A DNA stretch of 64,000 nucleotides. It comes from Crocinitomix sp. GTDB lineage: Bacteria; Bacteroidota; Bacteroidia; Flavobacteriales_D; Crocinitomicaceae. Location of the stretch: positions 1-64,000 of the forward strand of contig WTCE01000098.1 of the NCBI GenBank assembly GCA_013138735.1, given 5' to 3'. Both the position numbers and the translations under genes were made by a program. Every line of letters begins with the position of its first letter. Position 1 is the stretch's first letter. A model generated the notes under the pieces. It ran no database searches and was not told the DNA's origin. It was given only the letters and a program-made list of their open reading frames with translations. Below, piece after piece: positions 53,292 through 62,401 of the stretch.

Positions 53292-55481
53292 TCAAATGGC
53301 CAAAAGTCCATTCTGCCTTAAAATGTTCATTGGTTTTGAGTACCAAAACAGTTCAAAATCTGGATTTTCTTTTTCGTAATCGGCTTTTAATTCTGAAAAA
53401 GAAAGGAGTTTTTTATTGCTGACAGAAAGGGTTGGGAGTGCTTGAATCAACCAATCCCCATTTGTTTTATCCAGATTAATCGTGATTGAATCGTCGTTTA
53501 AATGAAACGTTAATTTGAACATTTTCCAAGAGTCTCCTCTTTTAGATTTTGTGTAGGATTCTATCAGTGGATCAGTTCCTAACCATATAATTTTATTAGA
53601 CGGTTTTGCTGTGAATGGGGATGTTTTGGATAAACAATGCTCAATATAATCAGGTCTAACTTTCGGGTATGGAATTTTAAAATCGAACCAATCCTTTAAA
53701 GGCATTTCAAAACCGACATCATGCATAAAGTTATAGAGCGATTTTTTTAATCCATAGCTAAACTTACTGTGATCAATTCCTGTTTTATCTTTAAAATCAA
53801 TGTCATTATTGGCAAATGAAATGCTTTGATAATTTGGCTCAATTCCATATTCAGCTGGGTTTAATCCGATTGGGCTATGCGCCGTTAAAGCAAATTGATG
53901 CCAAAAGCCTGATTGTAAAATCCCAATTTCAAATAACTGCCGCACCATCTCTAAACTGTCCACCGTTTCTTGCACAGTTTGCGTGGGATAGCCGTACATT
54001 AAATAGGAGTGCACCATGATATTCGCCTCCGTAAAATTCCGCGTCACTTGGGCAACTTGTTCTACGCTTACACCTTTATCAATGAGTTTTAATAAACGAT
54101 CAGATGCTACTTCTAATCCTCCTGAAACAGCTATGCAGCCAGATGCTTTTAGTAAATAACACAGGTCTTGCGTAAAGTTTTTTTCAAAGCGAATGTTCGT
54201 CCACCAGGTTACCGTAATTCCCCTGCGAATAATTTCTAAAGCCATTGCTTTCATTAAGGCGGGAGGAGCCGCTTCGTCTACAAAATGGAAACCACTTTCG
54301 CCGGTTTGGGCAATCAATTCTTCAATTCTGTCTACCAATAAAGTGGCTGCTATGGGTTCATAGATTTTTATATAGTCTAATGATATATCGCAAAACGTAC
54401 ATTTTCCCCAATAACAACCGTGCGCCATTGTGAGTTTATTCCACCTGCCATCACTCCATAAACTGTGCATGGGGTTGGCAATCTCTATGACGGAAATATA
54501 ATTGTCAAGTTGTAAATCTGAATAATCTGGAGTTCCTACTTCACTTTGTTTATAATCGCTTTGGGTGGAATTGTTTTTATAAACGATCTCATTATTTTTC
54601 AATAAAAAGGTGCGCTTAAAATTATCCGTTTTTCCATTTAGGACATGTTCGGCTAATAATTCAATAGGTAATTCTCCATCATCCAAGGTGATAAAATCGA
54701 AGAATTCAAATACTCTTTTGTCCGTAACCGATCTTAACTCTGTATTTGGAAAACCACCGCCCATGGCAATTTTTATGTTGGGGTAGTTGGCTTTAATATA
54801 TTGTGCGCATCTAAAAGCACTGTACAAATTCCCTGGAAAAGGAACTGAAAAACAAACCAATTTAGGCTGATGCGTTTCGATCCGTTCGATTAGAGTTTCT
54901 AAGGTAATGTCATCAATTAGCGTTGGCGAATCATTTAATTCACCATACAATTCATCAAAAGAATTCGCGCTTTGTCCTAAACGTTCCGCATAGCGACTAA
55001 AACCAAAATTTTCATCAATGCATTCAATAATAAAGTCAGACAAATCTTCTAAATAAAGCGTAGCAATATGTTTTGCTTTATCCTGATTACCCATATTTCC
55101 GAAAGCCCAACCCAAATCATCCATCTGATCAAACCGTGAAGCTTGCGGTAAAAAATCACCTTGACAAATTTGCCTTGCTAACGTTTCATTCTTCCCTTGC
55201 AAAAAAGCAATCACAGCATCCAATGGCTGCAAATAGGCATTACGTAAGGCATAGATGCGTTTGCAATTATCCGAAACAATTAATTCTTGCTCGGCAGCTC
55301 TATCAAATAAGTCTGTAAATATTGCTTTTGAAAAGAGTTTGAGAATCACCTCAATCCCCAAGTCCATTTGAAACGCAGAGATCTCTTTTGTATTTAAAAA
55401 GCCTTTGAGATAAGCCGTAGCAGGGTAGGGCGTATTCAATTGTGTAAATGGTGGCGTTATTAATAAAAGGTCCTTCGACAT
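53292..55481 (-). CDS. radical SAM enzyme with B12-binding-like N-terminal region
   Basis: A 729-residue protein. Residues ~190-280 have a Rossmann-like part (ICFSVPFPGNLYSAFRCAQYI-like; IAMGGGFPNTELR) but no DxHxxG motif for B12. The cluster motif is CYWGKCTFC with Cys356, 361 and 364, that is C-x4-C-x2-C instead of the common C-x3-C-x2-C. GESGFHFVDEAAPPALMKAMA and GLEVASDRLLKLIDKG fit the radical SAM barrel. The substrate is unknown. Confidence 0.88.
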   Translation of the reverse strand: MSKDLLLITPPFTQLNTPYPATAYLKGFLNTKEISAFQMDLGIEVILKLFSKAIFTDLFDRAAEQELIVSDNCKRIYALRNAYLQPLDAVIAFLQGKNETLARQICQGDFLPQASRFDQMDDLGWAFGNMGNQDKAKHIATLYLEDLSDFIIECIDENFGFSRYAERLGQSANSFDELYGELNDSPTLIDDITLETLIERIETHQPKLVCFSVPFPGNLYSAFRCAQYIKANYPNIKIAMGGGFPNTELRSVTDKRVFEFFDFITLDDGELPIELLAEHVLNGKTDNFKRTFLLKNNEIVYKNNSTQSDYKQSEVGTPDYSDLQLDNYISVIEIANPMHSLWSDGRWNKLTMAHGCYWGKCTFCDISLDYIKIYEPIAATLLVDRIEELIAQTGESGFHFVDEAAPPALMKAMALEIIRRGITVTWWTNIRFEKNFTQDLCYLLKASGCIAVSGGLEVASDRLLKLIDKGVSVEQVAQVTRNFTEANIMVHSYLMYGYPTQTVQETVDSLEMVRQLFEIGILQSGFWHQFALTAHSPIGLNPAEYGIEPNYQSISFANNDIDFKDKTGIDHSKFSYGLKKSLYNFMHDVGFEMPLKDWFDFKIPYPKVRPDYIEHCLSKTSPFTAKPSNKIIWLGTDPLIESYTKSKRGDSWKMFKLTFHLNDDSITINLDKTNGDWLIQALPTLSVSNKKLLSFSELKADYEKENPDFELFWYSKPMNILRQNGLLAI

Positions 55482-55534
55482 TAATTCAAATAGTAATTTG
55501 TGTTGTCAAAGATAATTGAAAATTTGGGCAGGGC

Positions 55535-56023
55535 TCAATGTGTTGGAATAACAATAGAGGTATGGTTCTTGAATATGCTATCCAAATAATACTCGGCTTC
55601 CAATGAGTCTAATATTATGGTGGTCTCAATTAATTGATTAACGGTATTCAGCAACAGTGAGTCCATTAAATTTTCAAACGGATCAATATAAAATCCAACA
55701 ACGGTATCATTTGAATGATAGAATTCTGATTGGTTCGAATAAGTCACTTCGATCATTTTTGATCCTAAAACATCAATTGGTACAACCTCAAATTTAGAAT
55801 CAATGGGGATTTCAACAGCTGTATTTAATTTTGCTGACACCAAAATGGATTGTCCTTTATCGAATAGTTTTACGTCTGTAATTGTGCCTAATTGTTGACC
55901 TTCAGATTGAATTTGATTGTCTATTTGCAAGCCATAAGTTTCTGGTAACTTAATGTGGAGGATGTTTTCAGAAGAACAAGCTGTTACTATAAAAAGGAAA
56001 ATGAAAGGGATGATTTTTTTCAC
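55535..56023 (-). CDS. MCE/MlaD-like lipoprotein
   Basis: Lipobox FIVTAC (Cys16), followed by a segment resembling the MCE/MlaD domain: LPETYGLQIDNQIQSEGQQLGTITDVKL and EIPIDSKFEVVPIDVLGSKMIEVTY (cited in part). MCE proteins form rings that carry lipids between membranes. The mature protein of about 145 residues is short for MlaD. The gene starts in an ATGA overlap with the preceding one. Confidence 0.6.
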   Translation of the reverse strand: MKKIIPFIFLFIVTACSSENILHIKLPETYGLQIDNQIQSEGQQLGTITDVKLFDKGQSILVSAKLNTAVEIPIDSKFEVVPIDVLGSKMIEVTYSNQSEFYHSNDTVVGFYIDPFENLMDSLLLNTVNQLIETTIILDSLEAEYYLDSIFKNHTSIVIPTH

Positions 56024-57456
56024 GGATTGGCTTTTTTGTACTGTTTGAGAATTGATTTTACACTTCTCGTGTATTTTCGTTTTCCAGAACGTAGAATATC
56101 ATCATTGACATACACTATAATTAGACTGTCAGCAGGCGGAAGAATCACATTATAATAGTTTTTCGCATGATAAAGTTGTCTATCCCAAGTTGAGTTGAGG
56201 GTTCTTATGTATTCACTTTTATCAATGATTTCATTCTCAGCATTCACATAAATGATGTTTTCGTTCAAAATATCGCGCAATTTATTCCTCTCCCAACGCC
56301 TTGTAATTCGGAACAGCGGGTCATCATAGCCCAGGGAATAGGTGTCCCATTCCAAACCGTACCTATAATTGTCATTAACCATGCAATCATAGATTGTGGT
56401 ATCTCCATTTTCATTCATTCTTCCCTCAAACCTTACAATGGAATCTGGATAATGCGTTGTTTGAGAAAAAAAGAGAATATCCCCATTTGAACGATACTCA
56501 ACGGAATTCCTGGTTTTTATTCCATTTTCAAAGTAACTTTGTGCATATCCTACCGTATCTTTTTTCGAATTTAAGGCTAAATAATCATCTCCATTTAATT
56601 TATAGTATTTGTAAAGAATTGTGTCGCCTAAATGATTAAACTGAAAGAAGCAAGAGTCGAATATACTAACAGCACTCTTGTGAAAAATGTAAGATGAAGT
56701 TTGATTTGAGTTATAAATGAGAGCAAAGCTATAGCTATGAGAGGATTGACTTTCGATAAGTCCATTCTTTATTGTAGAAAACCCTTGGCCGGTTGTCTGG
56801 TTAGGGTAGGACGGTTTTTGACCTCTAAAACTTTCAAGATTTGCTCCCCTAACCAGCACACCATTGTATAATGAAGAGTCTCGTTTGTAAAACACGGTGT
56901 CTTGCTGTTGCATAAAATGTAATGCGCGTAGGCGATTGCTATGGATGTTGTAGGGTTGCAAGTAAATTTGGTCATTTATAAAAGGACTATTTTGATAAAC
57001 AGTATCCAGTGGGATTGACGAAATTTTCGAATCAATTCGAGCTCCTAATTCCGTAGGAATTGAATCGTAGTTTAGCGCGTCATCATAATAGGTTTTTGCA
57101 GAAGCGAGGTAGCTGTTTTTGAAGTATTGATCTTCCAAATTCCACCTTCTATTGTTAGCACTATCAAGGGAGTTTTGTGCCATTTCCATTCTGAATGCAT
57201 ATCTGGCACTATCACTAGTTTCATTTTCGACCAGAGCATTTATTTCATTTCCTTGAGAAAAACCAGGGTATGCACAAGTTGAACGCCCTTTAAACCAAAT
57301 AGCATAGTTCAATTCATATTGTGCTTTTTCGTATTGCCCAATTTCTTTCAACCGCTCATATTCCATATAATGCTCATGCGCAAGACGCGCATTTTCCATC
57401 TGAGCCGTCAGATTAAAAGAAAGGATAAAAAAGAAACAAAAAAACAGCAGTTTCAT
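56020..57456 (-). CDS. secreted protein with TPR-like start and hairpin repeats
   Basis: A signal peptide cleaved near LTAQ precedes a helical region (ARLAHEHYMEYERLKEIG; QYEKAQYELNYAIWFKG) that fits a TPR-like pair. A long beta-hairpin region follows with YwqK/MORN-type repeats (SYFENGIKTRNSVEYRSNGD; VRFEGRMNENGDTTIYD). It may be periplasmic. It overlaps the downstream MCE-like gene by 4 bp and lies 23 bp after the SGNH gene. Confidence 0.65.
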   Translation of the reverse strand: MKLLFFCFFFILSFNLTAQMENARLAHEHYMEYERLKEIGQYEKAQYELNYAIWFKGRSTCAYPGFSQGNEINALVENETSDSARYAFRMEMAQNSLDSANNRRWNLEDQYFKNSYLASAKTYYDDALNYDSIPTELGARIDSKISSIPLDTVYQNSPFINDQIYLQPYNIHSNRLRALHFMQQQDTVFYKRDSSLYNGVLVRGANLESFRGQKPSYPNQTTGQGFSTIKNGLIESQSSHSYSFALIYNSNQTSSYIFHKSAVSIFDSCFFQFNHLGDTILYKYYKLNGDDYLALNSKKDTVGYAQSYFENGIKTRNSVEYRSNGDILFFSQTTHYPDSIVRFEGRMNENGDTTIYDCMVNDNYRYGLEWDTYSLGYDDPLFRITRRWERNKLRDILNENIIYVNAENEIIDKSEYIRTLNSTWDRQLYHAKNYYNVILPPADSLIIVYVNDDILRSGKRKYTRSVKSILKQYKKANP

Positions 57457-57479
57457 AGGTCTATAACTAGACCACTAAT

Positions 57480-58196
57480 TTACGGATTAAACTGCTCAAA
57501 AACTTGATCTTGAAATTGATCCACCCATAAACCATATTGTTTGCCTGAAGGATGCAAACCGTCAGAGGCTACTAGATCTGCTTGATCCAGTCCATTGCGT
57601 GAGATGGGAGTGATATTATAAAACGGAACCTGATAATTATCGGCATTGCGCTCGCAAATCTCATTGTATTGGTCAATACGTGCGCTAATAGCTGCTTGGT
57701 TGCTCTCTCCATAAGGTGTAAATCCATAATCTGGAATACTGACAACAAAAACACCAGCTGCACCATTTTTGCAATGCGCAATTGCATAGGTTAAACATTC
57801 AATAAATTCTGGTTCAAAATCACTCGGGTCTTGCCCTTGAAATTCATTGTTTACTCCTATTAATAAAGAAACTTTTTCAAACTTTTTGTCGGCAATTTCA
57901 TCCTCTGCTGCAGCTAGCATTTGATCTGTTCGCCAACCTGTTTTTGCAATAATAGTTGTTGAATTGATCGTCATTTCTTTTTCAGATAGTGCATCAACTA
58001 ATAAATTTGGCCAAGTTTTGTTACTTGCTACAGATTCACCAATTGTATAGGAATCGCCTAATGCTAAATAATTAAATTCAGTATTTTCGGATTCAGTTAA
58101 ATCGGTTGGAGCGCACATAGCAAATATAGCAATGCACGTGAGCACGCATATTATTAAGCCTGATATTCTAAATAAAACTGAGCCATTCTTTTTCAT
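57480..58196 (-). CDS. SGNH/GDSL-family hydrolase, membrane-anchored or lipoprotein
   Basis: An N-terminal helix ends in AMCAP (possible lipobox, Cys28). The SGNH blocks are visible: I ALGDSYTIGES with catalytic Ser, III LLIGVNNEFQG (Asn) and V DGLHPSGKQYG (Asp and His). Block II (Gly) may be AKTGWRTDQM. It is a likely esterase or lipase at the periplasmic face. It is the first gene in the series ending at 52681. Confidence 0.9.
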   Translation of the reverse strand: MKKNGSVLFRISGLIICVLTCIAIFAMCAPTDLTESENTEFNYLALGDSYTIGESVASNKTWPNLLVDALSEKEMTINSTTIIAKTGWRTDQMLAAAEDEIADKKFEKVSLLIGVNNEFQGQDPSDFEPEFIECLTYAIAHCKNGAAGVFVVSIPDYGFTPYGESNQAAISARIDQYNEICERNADNYQVPFYNITPISRNGLDQADLVASDGLHPSGKQYGLWVDQFQDQVFEQFNP

Positions 58197-58291
58197 ATTG
58201 CTACAAGTTTGAAACGTAAATCAATTGCAACCACTATAAGTAATAATGGTAGCCACTAAAAATACCTACGTCAAATAATCAAAAAAAGATT

Positions 58292-58606
58292 TTATTTAGA
58301 TTTTCCACCAACATATTTGGCAGCCGCAGTAGTAAATTCATTCCATTGATCCAGATAATCAATTGGCACTTGCACCCATTCTTTCATAGGTCTATTTTTT
58401 CCTGATGGATCAAATAATTTACTTCCGTCTAAACTATAAGCTGCAGCATGTGCATCACTTGTTAGTTTAAATACCATTTCATCTTGGAAGAAACAACAAA
58501 AGGCTTTTCCGTTGATTTTATAGCAGGGTTTACCAAATAGTTGACTTTCAACTGCTTCGGTTATTTCCCCTGCTGCTGCGTGATATTCCTCGAGGTTCGT
58601 ATTCAT
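58292..58606 (-). CDS. TfoX N-terminal-like/DUF-type small protein
   Basis: ATG 58606 lies in an ATGA overlap with the upstream lipoprotein gene. At 104 residues it has VESQLFGKPCYKINGKAF, CCFFQDEMVFKL and KEWVQVPIDYLDQW, which fit the TfoX N-terminal or MmcQ/YjbR-type alpha-beta fold. Those are single-domain proteins of unclear function. A start at 58630 would extend it by 8 residues. Confidence 0.65.
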   Translation of the reverse strand: MNTNLEEYHAAAGEITEAVESQLFGKPCYKINGKAFCCFFQDEMVFKLTSDAHAAAYSLDGSKLFDPSGKNRPMKEWVQVPIDYLDQWNEFTTAAAKYVGGKSK

Positions 58607-59076
58607 TCTGGATTCTCTTCTTCGTGCCATTCCGTTTCCGGAATTAGTGCTACAATAATTAATTTTTTCTTAAATGTCCAAGCCAAAATATCATGGGTTT
58701 TTTCTAGTTCAAATCTCCACTCTGTGTCTTTATAATTGGGCGCGCCTAGTAATTTAACTGCTTCGGAATTCAACGTAGTCTCGTCGTTATATCCAATTAT
58801 TATCTCATAAAGTGGTTGATTGTTGTCTGCGTCAAAATAGTAGCCAAAATATTCGATTAAAGTGCCGCCAACTGATTCAAAAAACACTTTTCTAAAATCC
58901 ATTCCATCATCTTGGATCTCAGCTTTGCTTCCTTTTAAAGCCTTAAAATCGGCGAGTGGCATGTTAAAATAAACTGCTTTTTCGACTTCGTTTGGTAAGT
59001 ATCGTTTTTCGTTTTTCTGATTGACACAAGCGACAATTAGGAGTGATAGTGTACTAAATAGTAGGAGGCGTTTCAT
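58603..59076 (-). CDS. lipoprotein of unknown function
   Basis: Lipobox LLIVAC (Cys17), mature length about 140. Its second half has LYEIIIGYNDETTLNSEAVKLLG and DILAWTFKKKLIIVALIP, so it may be a small alpha/beta domain. It overlaps the TfoX-like gene by ATGA. No family recognised. Confidence 0.65.
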   Translation of the reverse strand: MKRLLLFSTLSLLIVACVNQKNEKRYLPNEVEKAVYFNMPLADFKALKGSKAEIQDDGMDFRKVFFESVGGTLIEYFGYYFDADNNQPLYEIIIGYNDETTLNSEAVKLLGAPNYKDTEWRFELEKTHDILAWTFKKKLIIVALIPETEWHEEENPE

Positions 59077-59118
59077 ATCGGTAAGATTAGATTGAATATT
59101 AAATATAAGGATATTCTT

Positions 59119-59490
59119 TTATTCAAATCGTTTTGTGGTTTTAGAATATTCTGCGGCTTTTTGAATAAGAGCAATTAATTCTGCATCCTTTGGAAGATCC
59201 GCCAGCGTTTTAATTCCTTTAAATCCTGTCATGTTTGACTTTTCTCCAATGCTTTCCAATCCAGCTAAAGTTGTATTCAAAAACTTGCCTTGCGTAATGA
59301 TAAAGTTGACATGTCCTTTAAATGCCATAACGGAGCAAACAATGTTGCCGTTTAATTCAAAACTTGGTGCATTCCATTTTATTTGTTCATCAATTGTTGG
59401 ACAGGCCGTTTTTATAAGCTGGTGTAAATGAATTACAATTGGCTGAGTAATTTGAGAAGCCTTGCTAATATAGGTGTCAATGTTGCTCAT
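59119..59490 (-). CDS. DUF1801/YdhG-family protein
   Basis: The 123-residue protein matches the DUF1801 layout: IVIHLHQLIKTACPTIDEQIKWNAPSFEL (cited in part), VCSVMAFKGHVNFIITQG and GIKTLADLPKDAELIALIQKA. This fold is shared with iron-chaperone-like YdhG proteins, and a role is not settled. It lies 9 bp after the lipoprotein gene at 59500 and 42 bp before the next. Confidence 0.85.
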   Translation of the reverse strand: MSNIDTYISKASQITQPIVIHLHQLIKTACPTIDEQIKWNAPSFELNGNIVCSVMAFKGHVNFIITQGKFLNTTLAGLESIGEKSNMTGFKGIKTLADLPKDAELIALIQKAAEYSKTTKRFE

Positions 59491-59499
59491 AACTTTATT

Positions 59500-60240
59500 T
59501 TAAGGCGTTGAATTTTCAATTTTATAGATGGCAACGAATTGTGCACATGTTGCATAGCTTATCACGTAAATCTCTTTTTCGCCGTCAGTATTTTGGTCGT
59601 ATTCAAATAATTTTAAATTTTTGAGTCTTCCAAAATCTAAAATGCCGTGCTCGTTTTTTATAATAGGTTGATTTATGCCAGTATCCATGCAGGATAATCC
59701 ATCATATCTTACAGAAAGTTCTCCTATTTCCATGGTGAAAACGCCTCCTTCATGAAAAGTTTCAAATTCAATAGTTGGAATAGTATCTTCGTCAAAATTG
59801 GAATAGCCATTGTGATCGCTTACTCTAGCATTTGAGTCGGTTATTTGTACGGTTCCTGAAAAATAAAGATGATCCCCAATATGTGTTACATTCGGTCGAT
59901 ATCTTAATGATTCACTAAAATCAAATGCAGGAATATCTTCTCTTTTCTCCTCTCTTGGTCCAAATTGTTCATCCGTTAAAAAGTAGTAGTTCTTTAGCAA
60001 TAAAGTAACCTTAAAATTTGCTGTGTTTATTTTGACATGACTAGTGTCGAAAGAGACATCAATTGGCGCTATACTCTCAAAGCTTGTCAGTGCCATATCT
60101 GCTTGTTGAGCAGCTCTGTCGATTGGGTTGCGTTCAAATTGCACTTCTTCTTTATTTAGCTCATCTTGCTTTTGCGAATTCTCACAGCAAGTAGTTCCTA
60201 TAGACAACAGAATGAATATATATAGAGTGCGCCAACTCAT
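59500..60240 (-). CDS. lipoprotein of unknown function
   Basis: The signal peptide ends SIGTTCCEN with Cys18 or Cys19 as the lipid site. The mature part, about 225 residues, has beta-rich segments (YLYFSGTVQITDS-like; GGVFTMEIGELSVRYDG) and an Asp-rich end YDQNTDGEKEIYVISYATC similar to FG-GAP or VCBS calcium loops. It starts in an ATGA overlap with the PPOX gene. No family recognised. Confidence 0.65.
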   Translation of the reverse strand: MSWRTLYIFILLSIGTTCCENSQKQDELNKEEVQFERNPIDRAAQQADMALTSFESIAPIDVSFDTSHVKINTANFKVTLLLKNYYFLTDEQFGPREEKREDIPAFDFSESLRYRPNVTHIGDHLYFSGTVQITDSNARVSDHNGYSNFDEDTIPTIEFETFHEGGVFTMEIGELSVRYDGLSCMDTGINQPIIKNEHGILDFGRLKNLKLFEYDQNTDGEKEIYVISYATCAQFVAIYKIENSTP

Positions 60241-60842
60241 AAATCTTTTTGATAACGATTCACCATAGCATCTTGTGATTCAGCAGGCTCTTTTGAGTTG
60301 AGATGATCCTTTAACATTTCTCCCATTGTAGGGAGATTGGATCGTTCTAATTGCGCTTCGACTGACCAAAATTTAGAACGCATGAGCGCTTTCGCGCAAT
60401 GCAGAAAAATTTCTTTGGGCTCTAAAATGATTGCAGTTTTCAGTGGGATTTTTTCAGTTGAAAATAAGTCTAAAACCGTAGCGTCTGATGTAATAAATGC
60501 ATTTCCATTTATGCGCAATAACTCATCCACTCCTGGAATAAAAAAGAGTGTAGCAATTTGTCCCGTTTCAGCAATATTGATCAAACTATCAATGCGGTTA
60601 TTGCCTTTCGCATCAGGTATAATGATGTTTCCATCCTCCGTAAACTTAACAAATCCTGCTTGCCCTCCGCGCGGAGAAGCATCCATGGCACCATTGGCAT
60701 CAATAGTTGATAAAACTACAAATGGAGATTGATTAATGAAGGCTTTCGCATGTTTATCTAATTGGGTTAACACTTTGTCTTTAGCACGGCCACTTGGATT
60801 TCCGTACAGTTCTCGTAATTGTTGTGGCGTAAGTTTATCCAT
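60237..60842 (-). CDS. PPOX-class FMN-binding protein, MSMEG_1061 type
   Basis: A 201-residue split-barrel flavoprotein. VVLSTIDANGAMDASPRGGQ, GNIIIPDAKGNNRIDSLIN and GQIATLFFIPGVDELLRING match the pyridoxamine-5'-phosphate-oxidase-like fold and the RGG pocket of the MSMEG_1061 subfamily. Such proteins use FMN or F420. It is the first gene of a five-gene series ending at 58292. Confidence 0.85.
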   Translation of the reverse strand: MDKLTPQQLRELYGNPSGRAKDKVLTQLDKHAKAFINQSPFVVLSTIDANGAMDASPRGGQAGFVKFTEDGNIIIPDAKGNNRIDSLINIAETGQIATLFFIPGVDELLRINGNAFITSDATVLDLFSTEKIPLKTAIILEPKEIFLHCAKALMRSKFWSVEAQLERSNLPTMGEMLKDHLNSKEPAESQDAMVNRYQKDL

Positions 60843-61010
60843 TGTTTATTTAGGATCTATTGAAAATGTATCTCTTTCAATATGAGTTTAAAAGCGGTAT
60901 TGTCTTAAAATCGAAGATACAAATTTTGATATACTTATTTTCATAGATATTGTTAATATTTTGCGAATCTCACGCTAAAGGCTTAAATTAGAAAAGCATA
61001 ATTTCTAACT

Positions 61011-61649
61011 ATGATCAAAATCAAATACGATTGCCCTGAGTCTGATGATGCCATGTCGAAAACCGATTGTGGTTTTTACTGCTCGTCGTGTAGTCAAGAA
61101 GTGTTTGATTTTAGAGAGAAATCGAGTGAGGAAATTGCATTAATTAAAGCTGAGAACCCTTCCGTATCATGTGGTATGTTTACCGCAGAACAGGCAGTAG
61201 TTGATAATCGAGCTCAAGTTCATAATGTTTTCAAAATGGCTTTTGCAGCTATTTTTCTGCTCGGCTTCAATGTGACAATGCTTTTTGGACAGTCTCATAA
61301 TTTAGAAAGCAATTTGATTGTGACGACAACTGAAGTGACGAGTTCAAGTATTTTTATTAGTGGCACACTTAAAAATGAAAAGGGAGATCAAATTGAAGGA
61401 TCGGTGACTTGCTATTATGGAAGCGAATCCATGGAGATCGAAACGGATGACGAAGGTAATTTTAAAGTTGAATTACCTCGGGAAGCGATTGGGGTAAAAG
61501 TTGAGCTTATTTTTGCCTCGCATGGTTATCTATTAAAAAGTATTACAATTGAACCCAAGGCGTCAAAATGCTATACCTATCAAATTGAATTAAAAAAGTA
61601 TAAAAGACCATTATTAAGGCGGAATCGAATGATTAGGGGAAGATTTTAA
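61011..61649 (+). CDS. four-Cys domain membrane protein with carboxypeptidase-regulatory-like domain, copy 1
   Basis: The N-terminal domain has C8, C20, C24, C27 and C54 (KYDCPES; CGFYCSSC; VFDFREKS; SCGMF). A hydrophobic segment follows at 76-93 ending FGQ (Gln94), which looks like an internal signal peptide. The rest (SIFISGTLKNEKGDQIEGSV; YYGSESMEIETDDEGNFKVEL) fits a carboxypeptidase-regulatory-like beta sandwich, with a basic tail. The same plan is found at 61660 and 14629. The Cys residues may bind a metal in the cytoplasm. Confidence 0.8.
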   Translation: MIKIKYDCPESDDAMSKTDCGFYCSSCSQEVFDFREKSSEEIALIKAENPSVSCGMFTAEQAVVDNRAQVHNVFKMAFAAIFLLGFNVTMLFGQSHNLESNLIVTTTEVTSSSIFISGTLKNEKGDQIEGSVTCYYGSESMEIETDDEGNFKVELPREAIGVKVELIFASHGYLLKSITIEPKASKCYTYQIELKKYKRPLLRRNRMIRGRF

Positions 61650-61659
61650 AAGCTCAGCT

Positions 61660-62295
61660 ATGATCAAAATTAAATACAACTGCCCTGAATCATCAGCCGA
61701 AATGACCGAGACGAACTGTGGTAAGTTTTGCAATTCTTGTCAACCAGAAGTTCACGATTTTAGAAAAAATTCAATTGAAGAAATCATTCAAATTAGGGCG
61801 GATAATCCGTCTGTTAAATGTGGTATGTTTACAAGCCAGCAGGCAGTCGTAGATTCTCGAACAGCCATTCAGAATGTTTTCAGAATGGCATTTGCAGCTA
61901 TTTTTATTTTAGGATTTAATACTACAATGCTTTTTGGTCAAATCAATACAGCTAGCGATTCGTTAAATACTATAACTGAAACTGTAACGAATAAAATAAT
62001 CATTTCAGGAGTCTTAACTGATCAAAATGGGGGAAAAATAACAGGCAAAATTAAGTACACGATTGGAGAAGAGGCCGTAACAGTTGAAACAAATGATCAA
62101 GGGCAATTTGAATTTGAATTGCGACATGATTTATTAGGAAAAAAAATAGTGCTTCGCTTTTATTCGCATGGATACGCAACTAAATACATCACAACAACAA
62201 CAGAACTTCAAGCCAAATGCCATACCTATCAAATTGAATTAGTCAAGAAAGCCGATCAAAATAGAGGGAATAACGTGCTATTGGGATTCTTCTAG
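61660..62295 (+). CDS. four-Cys domain membrane protein, copy 2 in tandem
   Basis: Starts 10 bp after copy 1 with the same MIKIKYNCPES opening. The Cys at 8, 20, 24, 27 and 54 are all conserved (CGKFCNSC; VHDFRKNS; KCGMF). A helix ending TMLFGQ at about 93-94 and a similar beta sandwich (SGVLTDQNGGKITGKIKY; VETNDQGQFEFELRHDL) follow. The duplication is recent enough that most of the first 95 residues match. It lies 10 bp from the IS4-family element. Confidence 0.8.
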   Translation: MIKIKYNCPESSAEMTETNCGKFCNSCQPEVHDFRKNSIEEIIQIRADNPSVKCGMFTSQQAVVDSRTAIQNVFRMAFAAIFILGFNTTMLFGQINTASDSLNTITETVTNKIIISGVLTDQNGGKITGKIKYTIGEEAVTVETNDQGQFEFELRHDLLGKKIVLRFYSHGYATKYITTTTELQAKCHTYQIELVKKADQNRGNNVLLGFF

Positions 62296-62305
62296 TTATA
62301 TTTGA

Positions 62306-62327
62306 TTTCACTACTGACCGACTAAAA
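62306..62327. repeat. left terminal inverted repeat of the IS
   Basis: TTTCACTACTGACCGACTAAAA, cited in part; matches the reverse complement of the right end in 17 of the first 17 bases. Confidence 0.85.
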
Positions 62328-62342
62328 AAAAGACACTAAAAA

Positions 62343-62364
62343 GGGGAACCTTTGAAAGCTCCCC
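62343..62364. terminator. hairpin inside the left end of the IS
   Basis: GGGGA (62343-62347) pairs with TCCCC (62360-62364) around a short stem of CTT/AAG. Such hairpins near IS ends can shield the transposase from outside transcripts. Confidence 0.5.
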
Positions 62365-62401
62365 TAAATTCATACCTTAAGGTTCTGAAATCTTATAACG
62401 T

